Below are positions 54,391 to 63,997 of a DNA stretch of 64,000 bases, piece by piece (the first letter of the stretch is position 1; each line of letters begins with the position of its first letter). Both the position numbers and the translations under genes were made by a program. Under the pieces are notes generated by a model. It made no database searches. It was not told the DNA's origin and saw only the letters and a program-made list of their open reading frames with translations. The stretch is from Robiginitomaculum sp. (GTDB lineage Bacteria; Pseudomonadota; Alphaproteobacteria; Caulobacterales; Maricaulaceae): positions 120,072 through 184,071 of the forward strand of contig WFUF01000005.1 of NCBI GenBank assembly GCA_015485155.1. Direction: 5' to 3'.

Positions 54391-55515
54391 CTACGCCATA
54401 TTTGCCTTGGCGGTTTCAATAATCATGTCTTGTGTATTTTCGTCCAGATACGGATGCATTGGCAGGCTGATAATGTTGTCAATGCAGTCTTCAGTATTTA
54501 ACAGACCACCTGGTTGTGATGGGAACATCTCATAGGCAGTTTGCATGTGAACCGGCTTTGGATAATATCTTGCAGTCGGGATGCCTTTTTCCTTTAATCC
54601 GGCAGCAAAGGCATCAGGGTCAGCCACCTCAATGGTAAACTGCGCCCATGTGGAAACCACACCATCCAATACGGTTGGCACTCGCAAGGAATTGCTGCGA
54701 AGTCCGTCAATATAACGGTTTGCAACCACATTGCGCTTTTCAATTTCATCGGCAAACACACTTAATTTAGGTAACAGGATTGCCGCCTGAATAGTATCAA
54801 GACGTGAATTCATGCCAATTCGGACATTGTCATACTTGTCACTGCCTTTGCCGTGGATACGCAAAGAATCAATAGCCGCCGCAGTTTCACTATCATTGGT
54901 TAACACTGCACCACCATCGCCATAACAACCCAAAGGTTTTGCCGGGAAAAAACTGGTAGTGGTGACATCCGCCCAATGCAAAGGCTGTTTGCCATCTTGT
55001 GTTGTACCAAAACCTTGCGCACTGTCGGCAATAATCTTGAGACCAAACTCAGCAGCAATGGGTTCAATAGCCTTGTAATCTGCGGACTGGCCAAATAAAT
55101 CCACCGCAATAATAGCACGCGGGGTTAATTTACCCTCGGCTTTAATGGCTTCAATGGCCGAGCGCAAACCAGATGGGTCAATATTGTAGGTTTCGCGATC
55201 AATATCGACAAATACTGGAGTACCGCCCATAACCGCAATTGCCTCGGCGGTGGCACAATAAGTAAAGGACGGGCAGAAAACTGCATCACCTGGGCCTATT
55301 TTCCACGCCATAACAGGCAGAATCAACGCATCAGTACCATTACCACAGGCAATGGCATGCTGAGCTTCGCCAAATTCACCAAGTTTTTGCTCAAATTCTT
55401 TTACTTCCGGCCCCATAATAAATCGGCCATGTTCCAGCACATTTTGAATACCGGAATTAATTTGCTCATCAAGTCTGGCACGCTGTGCTTTTAGATCAAT
55501 AAATTCAATACCCAT
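54391..55515 (-). CDS. wbpE: WbpE-like PLP-dependent UDP-sugar 3-aminotransferase
   Basis: This 374-residue DegT/DnrJ/EryC1 enzyme has ALILPVMAWKIGPGDAVFCPSFTYCATAEAI near 65 and the PLP Lys in TTSFFPAKPLGCYGDGGAVLTND (about K186), where SFFPAKPLGC is the WbpE/WlbC form. C-terminal ARYYPKPVHMQTAYE matches the same group. It uses glutamate to aminate the 3-keto sugar made by WbpB. GGAG stands 7 bp before the ATG. Confidence 0.92.
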   Translation of the reverse strand: MGIEFIDLKAQRARLDEQINSGIQNVLEHGRFIMGPEVKEFEQKLGEFGEAQHAIACGNGTDALILPVMAWKIGPGDAVFCPSFTYCATAEAIAVMGGTPVFVDIDRETYNIDPSGLRSAIEAIKAEGKLTPRAIIAVDLFGQSADYKAIEPIAAEFGLKIIADSAQGFGTTQDGKQPLHWADVTTTSFFPAKPLGCYGDGGAVLTNDSETAAAIDSLRIHGKGSDKYDNVRIGMNSRLDTIQAAILLPKLSVFADEIEKRNVVANRYIDGLRSNSLRVPTVLDGVVSTWAQFTIEVADPDAFAAGLKEKGIPTARYYPKPVHMQTAYEMFPSQPGGLLNTEDCIDNIISLPMHPYLDENTQDMIIETAKANMA

Positions 55516-55535
55516 TTTAAGGCTCCTAAATCATA

Positions 55536-56498
55536 CTAGCCTTGCGGCAAATTCGGGGTTTCAAGTACACGCAATACACGCAATGCTTCCTCTGCATCAG
55601 TAAAGGGAGTGCGATTATTTGCAACGGCATCAATAAAGTGCTGGCATTCGCTTTTCAATGGCTCACCCTGCGGCACATCAATATAGGTGACATCAGCTTT
55701 AACCGGCTCTGGTACTGACCCTGACATATCAATTTCATGCCCATAAAGCGCGAGTTTTTCTTCCCACGGCTTGGTATCATCAAAAACCGCCATGGCTTTT
55801 TCGCCAACCACAACCAGACGCTGTTCCTTAAAAGGGTGCAGCCATGAGGCAAATACATGCGCCCTGGCGCCATCTGCAAACACCATGTCAATGCGTGATT
55901 CATCGGCTATGCCAGGCGTTACAAAATCGAGACCACCGCCACGCACCTCCACCGGCTCCTGTCCGAACAGAGCCAAAATCATTGAAACGTCATGGGGGGC
56001 CAGCGACCAAAACGCATCTTCTTCCAAACGAAACTTGCCCATAGAAAGACGGTGCGAATACACATAACGCAACTTGCCCAATTCACCGTCTGTTACCATT
56101 TCACGCAAATGAGCAAACACCGGATGATACTGCAATAAATGGCCAACCATCAATGTTAAGCCGGCTGCATTGGCCGCATCACGCATTTCCTCACCATCTG
56201 CAACCGAAAGTGCAAGCGGCTTTTCCACATAAACATGCTTGCCAGCAGCAAAGGCCTCCAAGGTAAGTTTTTTGTGCAATTCTGCCGGTGCAGCAATGGC
56301 TACTGACTTTATATTGCTATCTGCCAGCGCTTCTTCCCAGGTCATAGCCACAACACCATTGGCATCGGCCTGCTTTTGTGCAGTTTCAGGGTTTGGGTCA
56401 ACAATCGCCCGCAAGGCACCTATGGAAGCAAAATTCCTGGCCAGATTCTTGCCCCAATGACCACAGCCAATAACGGCCAAATTCTCTTGATTACTCAC
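55536..56498 (-). CDS. wbpB: WbpB-like Gfo/Idh/MocA UDP-sugar 3-dehydrogenase
   Basis: This 320-residue protein, from a GTG start, has the NAD site LAVIGCGHWGKNLARNF and the catalytic EKPLALS motif near 93, with LMVGHLLQYHPVF following. It matches the WlbA/WbpB group, which oxidises C3 of UDP-GlcNAcA. The next genes in the operon, wbpE and wbpA, fit the pathway exactly. First gene of this minus-strand operon; the wbpD and wbpI homologues lie more than 15 kb away. Confidence 0.9.
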   Translation of the reverse strand: MSNQENLAVIGCGHWGKNLARNFASIGALRAIVDPNPETAQKQADANGVVAMTWEEALADSNIKSVAIAAPAELHKKLTLEAFAAGKHVYVEKPLALSVADGEEMRDAANAAGLTLMVGHLLQYHPVFAHLREMVTDGELGKLRYVYSHRLSMGKFRLEEDAFWSLAPHDVSMILALFGQEPVEVRGGGLDFVTPGIADESRIDMVFADGARAHVFASWLHPFKEQRLVVVGEKAMAVFDDTKPWEEKLALYGHEIDMSGSVPEPVKADVTYIDVPQGEPLKSECQHFIDAVANNRTPFTDAEEALRVLRVLETPNLPQG

Positions 56499-56635
56499 TT
56501 TTACAATCCCAGCATCTGTTAATGCTGTTGCCTGTAACGATCATTGCCAGCCTTGACAAGGACAAACTAAACTTTACCGGGAATCTTTTACTTACTTTAA
56601 GAAAACCACCCTTTTCTCCGGTACCGGGTCACCGC

Positions 56636-57940
56636 TTAACCCAGCCCCACCCCAGTATAATAGAAACCCGCGGCTCGCATTTTAGCAGGATCATAGATAT
56701 TGCGCAGATCAACCATAATTCTTGAGTTAAGATTCTGCTCCAGACGCTTTAAATCCAAAGCCCTGAATTGATCCCATTCGGTAATAATCACCAGCGCATC
56801 AGCGCCCATGGCACAATCATATGCATCCTCGCACCATTTCACATCAGCTAATAGCGGCTTTGCTTCAGACATTGCCTCAGGATCATAGGCCCGGATACTG
56901 GCGCCTTTGGACTGCAGTTCTGGAATAATCTCCAGTGATGGGGCATCTCGCATATCATCAGTATTAGGCTTGAAAGAAACACCAAGAACGGCAATTGTTT
57001 TTCCATGAACATCCCCGCCCGCGGCATCAATGATTCTATTTGCCATTTTTTGCTTGCGAGCATTATTTTGCGCAATAACTGTTTCAACAATCCGAACCGG
57101 TGAGCCGGCTTCATTTGCCGTACGAACCAAAGCCAGTGTATCTTTGGGAAAGCATGAACCACCATAGCCAGGCCCGGCATTAAGAAATTTTGGGCCTATA
57201 CGTTTGTCCAAACCTATGCCACGCGATATGGCCTGCACATCAGCCCCTACCTTTTCGCATAAATCTGCCATTTCATTGATAAAGCTAATCTTGGTGGCCA
57301 AAAACGCATTGGCCGCATATTTTATCAATTCCGAAGAACGGCGTGAGGTAAACATGATCGGCGTTTCGTTCAAATACAGTGGGCGGTAAATCTCTTTCAT
57401 CACCGGAACTGCTCGATCATCGTCAATACCGATTACCACCCTGTCAGGACGCTTAAAGTCCTCAATTGCCGCCCCCTCACGCAAAAACTCCGGATTGGAA
57501 ACCACCGCGATGTCGACACCAGGATTGATATTGCGGATTATTTCCTCCACCTCATCGCCAGTACCTACGGGAACGGTGGACTTGTTTATAACAACGGTAA
57601 AACCCTGCACGGCTTTGGCGATATCCCTTGCTGCCTGCTGGACATAACTAAGATCGGCAAACCCGTCACCGCGCCTTGAGGGCGTGCTGACTGCAATAAA
57701 AACCGCATCGGCATTAGCCACATAGTCATTATCCCAGCCGGTAAAGTGCAAACGCCCTTCCTTGACATTATTGCGAACTAATTTCTCAAGCCCCGGTTCA
57801 AAAATCGGGATTTTTCCTTGCTGCAACATATCAATTTTCTGCATATCCAGATCAATACAACTCACATGGTGCCCAAAATCTGCAAGACACGCCCCCGAAA
57901 CCAAGCCAACATATCCTGTTCCGATCATTGCCACCCGCAT
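56636..57940 (-). CDS. ugd: UDP-glucose 6-dehydrogenase
   Basis: This protein has 434 residues from the ATG at 57940 (AGGAGA upstream). It has the NAD site GTGYVGLVSGACLADFGH, the segment VAVVSNPEFLREGAAIEDF near 150, and catalytic Cys in GPGYGGSCFPKDTLAL (about 259). The C-terminal part has VLGVSFKPNTDDMRDAPSLEI. This makes UDP-glucuronic acid for the epimerase encoded divergently at 58111. It appears intact. Confidence 0.95.
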   Translation of the reverse strand: MRVAMIGTGYVGLVSGACLADFGHHVSCIDLDMQKIDMLQQGKIPIFEPGLEKLVRNNVKEGRLHFTGWDNDYVANADAVFIAVSTPSRRGDGFADLSYVQQAARDIAKAVQGFTVVINKSTVPVGTGDEVEEIIRNINPGVDIAVVSNPEFLREGAAIEDFKRPDRVVIGIDDDRAVPVMKEIYRPLYLNETPIMFTSRRSSELIKYAANAFLATKISFINEMADLCEKVGADVQAISRGIGLDKRIGPKFLNAGPGYGGSCFPKDTLALVRTANEAGSPVRIVETVIAQNNARKQKMANRIIDAAGGDVHGKTIAVLGVSFKPNTDDMRDAPSLEIIPELQSKGASIRAYDPEAMSEAKPLLADVKWCEDAYDCAMGADALVIITEWDQFRALDLKRLEQNLNSRIMVDLRNIYDPAKMRAAGFYYTGVGLG

Positions 57941-58110
57941 CAGGCTCTCTCCTGTTGTAAACCCCAGAACAGCATTATTACATGGCCTGCGCCAACTGGC
58001 ATACAAAAATTTAAGCCAGTATATTCACAATAAATTGCGAATTGCAGTAGGCGAGCCGGTACTTTGCGCGCTAACATTCGCTTTACTCGTTTGATATTGG
58101 AAACTTGAAA

Positions 58111-59112
58111 ATGGCCATTCTCATTACCGGAGTTGCAGGTTTTATCGGAAGTTCATTAGCCAAGCGCTTACTCAATGCAGGCGAAACTGTAATCGGCCTT
58201 GATTCCATGACTGATTATTATGACCCGACATTAAAACAGGCCCGTCTTGAGACTTTGGGCACATTCCGTAATTTTTCATTCTACCGACAGGACATAACCG
58301 ATCTGGACGCTCTTGATGCCTTATGCGCCAAACAAAAGCCCCGCCATATAGTACATCTGGCAGGACAAGTAGGCGTGCGCTATTCCCTGACCCACCCCGA
58401 AGAATATGTGTCTGCCAATATTGTTGGCTCCTTTCATATAATTGAGTGTGCCAAACGTCATAAGGTCGAACATTTGCTAATGGCCTCCACCAGTTCCGCC
58501 TATGGTGCCAATACGAGTTTTCCTGCCATGGAAACCGATCGTGCCGATCACCCTTTGACCATTTATGCTGCCTCAAAGCGAGCTTCGGAACTAATGGCCC
58601 ACTCATATTCCAGCCTGTATGACCTGCCCGTTACCATGATGCGGTTTTTTACTGTATATGGCCCTTGGGGGCGCCCCGACATGGCACCGTTTTTGTTCCT
58701 AGATGCAATTTTGAACAAACGGCCTATTGATGTATTTAACCATGGTAAAATGAGCCGTGATTTCACCTTCATTGATGACCTTGTTATCAGCCTGCAAAAA
58801 CTGCTGAACTGTCCGCCCATAGCTGGCGAGCCGCTGGGTGAATTTGATTCTTTAAGCCCGGTAGCACCGCACCGGGTGGTAAATATTGGCAATTCAGACC
58901 CGGTAGAACTGATGGACTTCATTCGCGCCATTGAAAAAGCTACCGGCATGCAGTTTCAGATGAATATGAAAGAAATGCAGGCTGGCGACATGGTAGACAC
59001 CTCCGCCGATACTAGGCTGCTACAGGCGCTGACCGGTTTGAAGCCTGCAACAAGTGTTGAAAGTGGCGTTCGCAAATTGGTTCACTGGTACCGGGAGTTC
59101 TATAATCTGTAA
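58111..59112 (+). CDS. UDP-glucuronate 4-epimerase-like SDR
   Basis: This protein has 333 residues from the ATG at 58111; a TTG at 58105 is an alternative. It has TGVAGFIGSSLAKRLL at the N-terminus and the signature GLDSMTDYYDPTLKQARL, which is typical of UDP-glucuronate 4-epimerases. The active site has STSSAYG and YAASKRASE (about Y155/K159). It would turn UDP-GlcA into UDP-GalA. It is divergent from ugd, sharing a 170-bp promoter region. Confidence 0.9.
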   Translation: MAILITGVAGFIGSSLAKRLLNAGETVIGLDSMTDYYDPTLKQARLETLGTFRNFSFYRQDITDLDALDALCAKQKPRHIVHLAGQVGVRYSLTHPEEYVSANIVGSFHIIECAKRHKVEHLLMASTSSAYGANTSFPAMETDRADHPLTIYAASKRASELMAHSYSSLYDLPVTMMRFFTVYGPWGRPDMAPFLFLDAILNKRPIDVFNHGKMSRDFTFIDDLVISLQKLLNCPPIAGEPLGEFDSLSPVAPHRVVNIGNSDPVELMDFIRAIEKATGMQFQMNMKEMQAGDMVDTSADTRLLQALTGLKPATSVESGVRKLVHWYREFYNL

Positions 59113-59153
59113 TGAATATGCATGATTCGAAATGCAAGCTGAAAGAATAATCC

Positions 59154-60197
59154 ATGACAGCTAAAAACAAGGTTGCATTTATTACCGGTATCACCGGGCA
59201 GGACGGTGCCTATCTGGCGGAGTTTTTGCTTGATAAGGGTTATATTGTTCACGGCCTGCGCCGACGCACCTCATTGTTCAATACCGACCGGATTGAGCAT
59301 TTGCGCCGCGACCGCCATGAAAAAGACTCCCAGTTTTTCCTGCACTATGGCGATATGACCGATGCTACCAATTTAATCCGCCTGCTCAAGGAAACTGAAC
59401 CGGATGAATTGTATAATCTTGCAGCGCAAAGCCATGTACACATCAGTTTTGACTCACCCGAATACACCGCCAATGCAGATGCCCTTGGCACTTTGCGCCT
59501 GTTAGAGGCAATCCGGCTGCTCGGCCTTAAAACCAGATTTTATCAGGCCAGCACCTCTGAGCTGTTTGGGCGATCACCGGCCCCGCAAAATGAAGATACT
59601 CCGTTTCGCCCGTGTTCGCCTTATGCAACGGCCAAATTGTACGCCTATTGGTCAGTGATCAACTATCGCGAGGCCTATAATATGCACGCCTCCAACGGCA
59701 TTTTGTTCAATCATGAAAGCCCGGTGCGCGGCGAAACCTTTGTCACCCGCAAAATCACCCGCGCGGCCTGTGCGATAAAACAGGGCCGACAGCAGCAATT
59801 ATTCCTTGGTAATCTTGATGCAAAAAGAGACTGGGGCCATGCCAAAGACTTTGTACGTGGCATGTGGCTTATGGTGCAACAGGAACAGCCTGATGACTTT
59901 GTGCTAGCTACCGGGATGGCCACCAGTGTCCGGGATTTTGTAACCCGTGCCTTTGCCCATGCCGGAATTGATCTTATCTTTACAGGCAATGGCAAGGATG
60001 AAATTGGCTGCAACAGGCAAAATGGCGACATTCTTATTCGTATTGACCCTGCATATTTTCGTCCCAATGAGGTCCATGATTTACGCGGCAATGCTTCAAA
60101 AGCAAAACAGATACTGGGCTGGCAGCCGGAAATTGACCTTGATACCATGATCAGGGAAATGATAGAGGCCGATATGCGCGAACGGCGTGTGCGGTAA
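59154..60197 (+). CDS. gmd: GDP-mannose 4,6-dehydratase
   Basis: This 347-residue protein has [22 protein letters not shown] and the typical [19 protein letters not shown]. Active-site features are STSELFG (T/E pair), [10 protein letters not shown] (YxxxK) and [17 protein letters not shown]. It makes GDP-4-keto-6-deoxymannose, the precursor of GDP-fucose, rhamnose or perosamine. The next enzyme of those routes is not in the window. It is followed by an AGE-family isomerase and ManC. Confidence 0.96.
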   Translation: MTAKNKVAFITGITGQDGAYLAEFLLDKGYIVHGLRRRTSLFNTDRIEHLRRDRHEKDSQFFLHYGDMTDATNLIRLLKETEPDELYNLAAQSHVHISFDSPEYTANADALGTLRLLEAIRLLGLKTRFYQASTSELFGRSPAPQNEDTPFRPCSPYATAKLYAYWSVINYREAYNMHASNGILFNHESPVRGETFVTRKITRAACAIKQGRQQQLFLGNLDAKRDWGHAKDFVRGMWLMVQQEQPDDFVLATGMATSVRDFVTRAFAHAGIDLIFTGNGKDEIGCNRQNGDILIRIDPAYFRPNEVHDLRGNASKAKQILGWQPEIDLDTMIREMIEADMRERRVR

Positions 60198-60261
60198 ATT
60201 TAAGCGCTGACTATCAAATTTAAACCTTTTTGGGCTCCAATCGCTCTCGCACTAAACAGGA

Positions 60262-61425
60262 GTGAGCAATTTGCAGCCAGAAATCGACCATATGCAAGAA
60301 TACCTGCAATGGTGCCGTAGCTCCATGCTGCCCTTTTGGCTGCAACAGGGGATTGACCGCAAATATGGCGGGTTTTTTGAAGCCCTGCTGGGTGATGGCA
60401 GACCCGATCGAACAGGCCCGCGTCGGGTGCGAGTGGCATCACGACAGATTTATGCCTTTTCTCATGGCCATCATTTGCAGTGGATAGAGGCTAAGACACA
60501 GATATTAAATGGTGTCGATTGGCTAATGGATCGTGCCTGGGCCAGTAATTCAGAACCTGGCTTTTTGCACCTGGTGGATGACCACAGCCGCCCTCTTGAT
60601 CAAACCCGTGACCTTTATGATCACGCATTTCATATACTGGGCCTTAGCTGGGCTTATCGCGTTACAAAAGATGCACAAATTTTAAGTGCTGCCAAACAGA
60701 CTTATGACTTTGTCGAGGAAGCTCTGGCAGCAAAAACCGGTGGCTGGTTTGAAAATTTACAACAATCCCTGCCTCGGCGGCAAAACCCGCATATGCATAT
60801 GTTTGAGGCCCTGCTGGCATTATACGAAGCCACACATGATCAATCATATCTTGCCCGGGCGGATCAGATTTCGCAATTGCTGTTCGAGAAATTCACAGAC
60901 CGAAAAACCGGCCTGCTATTTGAGGAATTTGACGACAGATTGCGGCCACAGCTTCCGTCCAGAATTGAACCGGGGCACATGATGGAATGGGTTTGGCTAT
61001 TACATCAGCGCGCGCAATTTCCTGCTCCAGCCCCCGTTTATGATCTGCCATGGTTATCACTGGCTGAGAGCATTGGCAAACAGGAAAACGGTCTGCTGAT
61101 TGATGCTTGTGATCAACAGGGCAATATTCTGCACGATAGTTCCAGATTGTGGGCACAGTGCGAATGGCTAAAGGCCCTGTTGGTTTTCGCCATGGATAAC
61201 AAGCGGTGCAATCAAAAAATCGAGGTCTTGTGCAAATTATTATTCAACCATTACCTAAGTCAAAACCATAGGGCCTTGTGGATAGATGCGATCTCCACCT
61301 GTTATCAACCACTTGTTGACAGAGTTCCGGCCAGCATTGTTTACCACCTGACCAGTGCTGCTGCCCAGATTGAACAATACACTACACAGCCGCAAATACT
61401 GGAGTCCTCATGTCAAAGCCCGTAA
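60262..61425 (+). CDS. AGE-family sugar epimerase/isomerase, likely phosphomannose isomerase role
   Basis: The protein has 387 residues from GTG at 60262; a TTG at 60271 has AGGAG at better distance. The (alpha/alpha)6 barrel of N-acylglucosamine 2-epimerases is indicated by GGFFEALLGDG near 35, SRQIYAFSHGH near 60, DHAFHILGLSWAY near 120, NPHMHMFEALLALYE near 175 and RIEPGHMMEWVWLLHQ near 235. The conserved His residues are present. It overlaps manC by 16 bp, and in some alphaproteobacteria such proteins serve as mannose-6-phosphate isomerase beside manC. That role is inferred. Confidence 0.85.
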   Translation: MSNLQPEIDHMQEYLQWCRSSMLPFWLQQGIDRKYGGFFEALLGDGRPDRTGPRRVRVASRQIYAFSHGHHLQWIEAKTQILNGVDWLMDRAWASNSEPGFLHLVDDHSRPLDQTRDLYDHAFHILGLSWAYRVTKDAQILSAAKQTYDFVEEALAAKTGGWFENLQQSLPRRQNPHMHMFEALLALYEATHDQSYLARADQISQLLFEKFTDRKTGLLFEEFDDRLRPQLPSRIEPGHMMEWVWLLHQRAQFPAPAPVYDLPWLSLAESIGKQENGLLIDACDQQGNILHDSSRLWAQCEWLKALLVFAMDNKRCNQKIEVLCKLLFNHYLSQNHRALWIDAISTCYQPLVDRVPASIVYHLTSAAAQIEQYTTQPQILESSCQSP

Positions 61426-62471
61426 TCGTCCCGGTTATCATGTCCGGCGGAGCCGGAACCCGTCTTTGGCCTTTGTCACGGCCAGAAAAGCCTAAGCAAA
61501 TGCACAAATTGTTTGGGGATATGACCTTATTACAGCAGACCGCTGCCCGGGTTCCTGCAGATTGTGGATTTACCGCACCCATTGTTATTTGTGCCACCAG
61601 TCAATGTGAGGATGTGCGCCAGCAATTATCGACAATTGGCATAGAGCCTGTGACGATTATTGGTGAGCCAGTGCCAAGAAACACCGCGCCGTGTGCTGAT
61701 ATCGCTGCCAGAGCCGTAGCGGATCTGTTCGGGCCGGAGGCACTGGTGCTATTGCTTGCTTCTGATCACTTCATTGCTGATCCAATCGGGTTTCGTGCGG
61801 CCATACACCAGGCAGCCCCTGTCTGCCAGCAAGGGCATATTATTACCTTTGGACCCAAACCGGTACGGCCTGAAACCGGTTATGGCTATTTGTTGGCCGG
61901 GGCCAGAATTGCCGATGGAATATGCAAGCTGGACAAATTTGTGGAAAAGCCTGATTTGAAAACGGCTGAAAGATATCTCGAAGACGGCAACTATTTATGG
62001 AATTCAGGCATGTTCTTATTCCCGGCAGAACTGATGTTAGGTGAAATTACAAAATACCGACCAGAAATTGCCAAAGCCTGCCAGCAAGCATATAAAAATT
62101 CCGTGATAAAGGATGCTGAAATGTTGCTGGATGCGGACAGTTTTAGCACAGGGGTAGCTGAATCCATCGACAATGCAGTCATGGAAAACACTGATATTGG
62201 TGCGGTCATTGCCCTTGATGTTGGCTGGTCCGATGTTGGCTCATGGCAGGCTATTTACGAGTTATCGCAAAAGGACTTTAACAAGAATGCCTGCTCTGGC
62301 CAGACCATTGCCGTTGACAGCGAAAACTGCCTGATCCGTTCTGATGGCATCCGCATTGCCGCTGCTGGAGTGCAGGATCTGGCAATTATTGCCAATGGCA
62401 ATGACGTTTTGATTATGCCACTAAAACAAGCGCAAAAGGTTCGCGAACTGGTTGAGCAGCTTGACAATTAG
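61410..62471 (+). CDS. manC: Mannose-1-phosphate guanylyltransferase
   Basis: This 353-residue protein has the nucleotidyltransferase motif MSGGAGTRLWPLSRPEKPKQ (about 11-29) and GFVEKP-type motif (KLDKFVEKPDLKTAERYL near 170). It has the DVGWSDVGSWQAI signature near 275. The C-terminal cupin isomerase domain of bifunctional enzymes is absent, which fits the separate AGE-family gene upstream. It makes GDP-mannose for Gmd. Confidence 0.95.
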   Translation: MSKPVIVPVIMSGGAGTRLWPLSRPEKPKQMHKLFGDMTLLQQTAARVPADCGFTAPIVICATSQCEDVRQQLSTIGIEPVTIIGEPVPRNTAPCADIAARAVADLFGPEALVLLLASDHFIADPIGFRAAIHQAAPVCQQGHIITFGPKPVRPETGYGYLLAGARIADGICKLDKFVEKPDLKTAERYLEDGNYLWNSGMFLFPAELMLGEITKYRPEIAKACQQAYKNSVIKDAEMLLDADSFSTGVAESIDNAVMENTDIGAVIALDVGWSDVGSWQAIYELSQKDFNKNACSGQTIAVDSENCLIRSDGIRIAAAGVQDLAIIANGNDVLIMPLKQAQKVRELVEQLDN

Positions 62472-62576
62472 CGTTCCTGATCATCATTTTGGCTCTTTAT
62501 CACCATTTTGGATGGTAGACTGCGCTATTTCAAACTGCCATAAGGCGCGCCAAACTGGTATTGATGGGAGAAAACC

Positions 62577-63473
62577 ATGAAGGGGATAATACTGGCTGGT
62601 GGTTCTGGCACACGCCTGCACCCTATGACTTTGGTGACTTCCAAGCAATTGCTTCCGATTTATGACAAGCCGATGATCTATTATCCGCTGTCCACTTTAA
62701 TGATGGCCGGGATCAGGGATATTTTGATCATTTCAACCCCCCGTGACCTGCCAGATTTTCAATCATTGCTTGGTGACGGCTCTGACTGGGGATTGTCCTT
62801 GTCCTATCTTGAGCAGCCTGAGCCCAAAGGATTGGCGCAAGCCTATACACTTGGCGAAAAGTTTATTGATAATCAGTCCTCTGCCTTAATTCTTGGTGAT
62901 AATATCTTCCACGGCAGCGGGTTGGCCGGATTGCTGCAAAAAGCTGCCGGCAATCCTGATGGCGCCAGAGTATTCGGCTATCAGGTGCGCGACCCCAATC
63001 GCTATGGAGTTGCTGAATTTGATTTGCAAGGCAATGTGCTCACCCTGGAAGAAAAACCCAAGCAACCAAAATCAGACTGGGCTGTAACCGGGCTTTATTT
63101 TTATGATCATAAGGCTTGTGAATATGCAAAATCCCTAAAGCCCTCAGCACGAGGCGAGCTGGAAATTACTGATGTTAATCGCAAATATCTTGAAGAAGGA
63201 GCCCTTACAGTGGAGAGACTTGGCCGGGGCTATGCATGGCTGGATACAGGCACGCCTGAAAGTCTGGCCGAGGCAGGAGAATATATCCACGCCTTGCAAA
63301 AACGCCAGAACTCACGCATTGGCTCACCTGAGGAAACTGCGTTTCTTATGGGATATATCGGAGTTGAAGAACTGGTAAAATGCGCAAACAAAGCAGGAAA
63401 TTCCGAATATGGCAGCTATCTTAAAAAACTTGCACTTGAGAACCCTGAAATGTCAGGATCCGCTGTGATTTAG
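62577..63473 (+). CDS. rfbA: Glucose-1-phosphate thymidylyltransferase
   Basis: This 298-residue protein starts [18 protein letters not shown] and has [32 protein letters not shown] near 107, [20 protein letters not shown] near 165 and [13 protein letters not shown] near 220, all typical of RfbA/RmlA. It makes dTDP-glucose. The other rml genes are not seen and may lie to the right. A 105-bp gap separates it from manC. Confidence 0.95.
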   Translation: MKGIILAGGSGTRLHPMTLVTSKQLLPIYDKPMIYYPLSTLMMAGIRDILIISTPRDLPDFQSLLGDGSDWGLSLSYLEQPEPKGLAQAYTLGEKFIDNQSSALILGDNIFHGSGLAGLLQKAAGNPDGARVFGYQVRDPNRYGVAEFDLQGNVLTLEEKPKQPKSDWAVTGLYFYDHKACEYAKSLKPSARGELEITDVNRKYLEEGALTVERLGRGYAWLDTGTPESLAEAGEYIHALQKRQNSRIGSPEETAFLMGYIGVEELVKCANKAGNSEYGSYLKKLALENPEMSGSAVI

Positions 63474-63474
63474 A

Positions 63475-63560
63475 GCATTTTTAGCAAAAGTGGGAACCGG
63501 TTTTGCGGTTCAAAAATGCGACAGATAAAGATTTTGCATTTTAGCAAAAGTGGGAGGCGC
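63475..63560. repeat. Intergenic repeat pair resembling Rhizobiales-type elements
   Basis: GCATTTTTAGCAAAAGTGG at 63475-63493 recurs, one T shorter, at 63536-63553. The first copy is followed by a perfect hairpin, GAACCG at 63494-63499 with CGGTTC at 63506-63511. The motif GCAAAAGTGGGAACCGGTTTTGC is, to my knowledge, a common intergenic repeat in Rhizobiales and relatives. Confidence 0.6.
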
Positions 63561-63902
63561 TTGTTTGCGCTACCGCGACGGCAAGCCTCGCTATTTTAAG
63601 CGCGGGTTTTGGGTTGAATAAATGCGATAAACAAGGATTTGCTTTTGCAAGCGAAACTCTCTGGCGCTATTGTGATTTTAGCACAGAAAAACTGTTTCCT
63701 TATTTTCCCCGGCGGATAAGGGCCGAAGGCCGGCGCTGGGGCGTTATTGTACTGCCGGTTTATTTAACAGCGTGCATGACGTCAAAACCCTTTTGTTTTA
63801 TTGGTTTTGAGAAAAATATTCACCTGTCAAAGAGCATTTTGTCAGGGGTTTTGCCCCAGCTCTTACATTATAACAGGTTTGGCAGGTGCGGGCGCCTTTT
63901 AC
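63561..63902. other. Noncoding stretch between repeats
   Basis: About 340 bp right of rfbA. A plus-strand frame at 63614-63916 is open for 100 codons but has no ribosome site and no family likeness. GC-rich blocks (CCCCGGCGG, GGCCGAAGGCCGG) suggest decayed or repeated DNA. No gene is called. Confidence 0.4.
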
Positions 63903-63997
63903 ACTTATCCCCGTAGCTCAAGGGTCAGTTAGTACACCTAAGGGTCATTTAAGGGTAAGTTTATTACCACAAAGTGCTGTTTTGGTATGATTACAGT
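63903..63997 (+). repeat. Dispersed repeat, copy B
   Basis: Inverted copy of 6749-6842, sharing ACTTATCCCCGTA, GGTCAGTTAGTA, AAGGGTCATTTAAGGGT and AGTTTATTACCA in the same order. It runs up to the window edge, so its right boundary is not certain. No coding sense. Confidence 0.7.

Noticed and set aside
63614..63916. 100-codon ORF at the right edge
   Set aside because: No ribosome site, repetitive composition, and it runs into the dispersed repeat.
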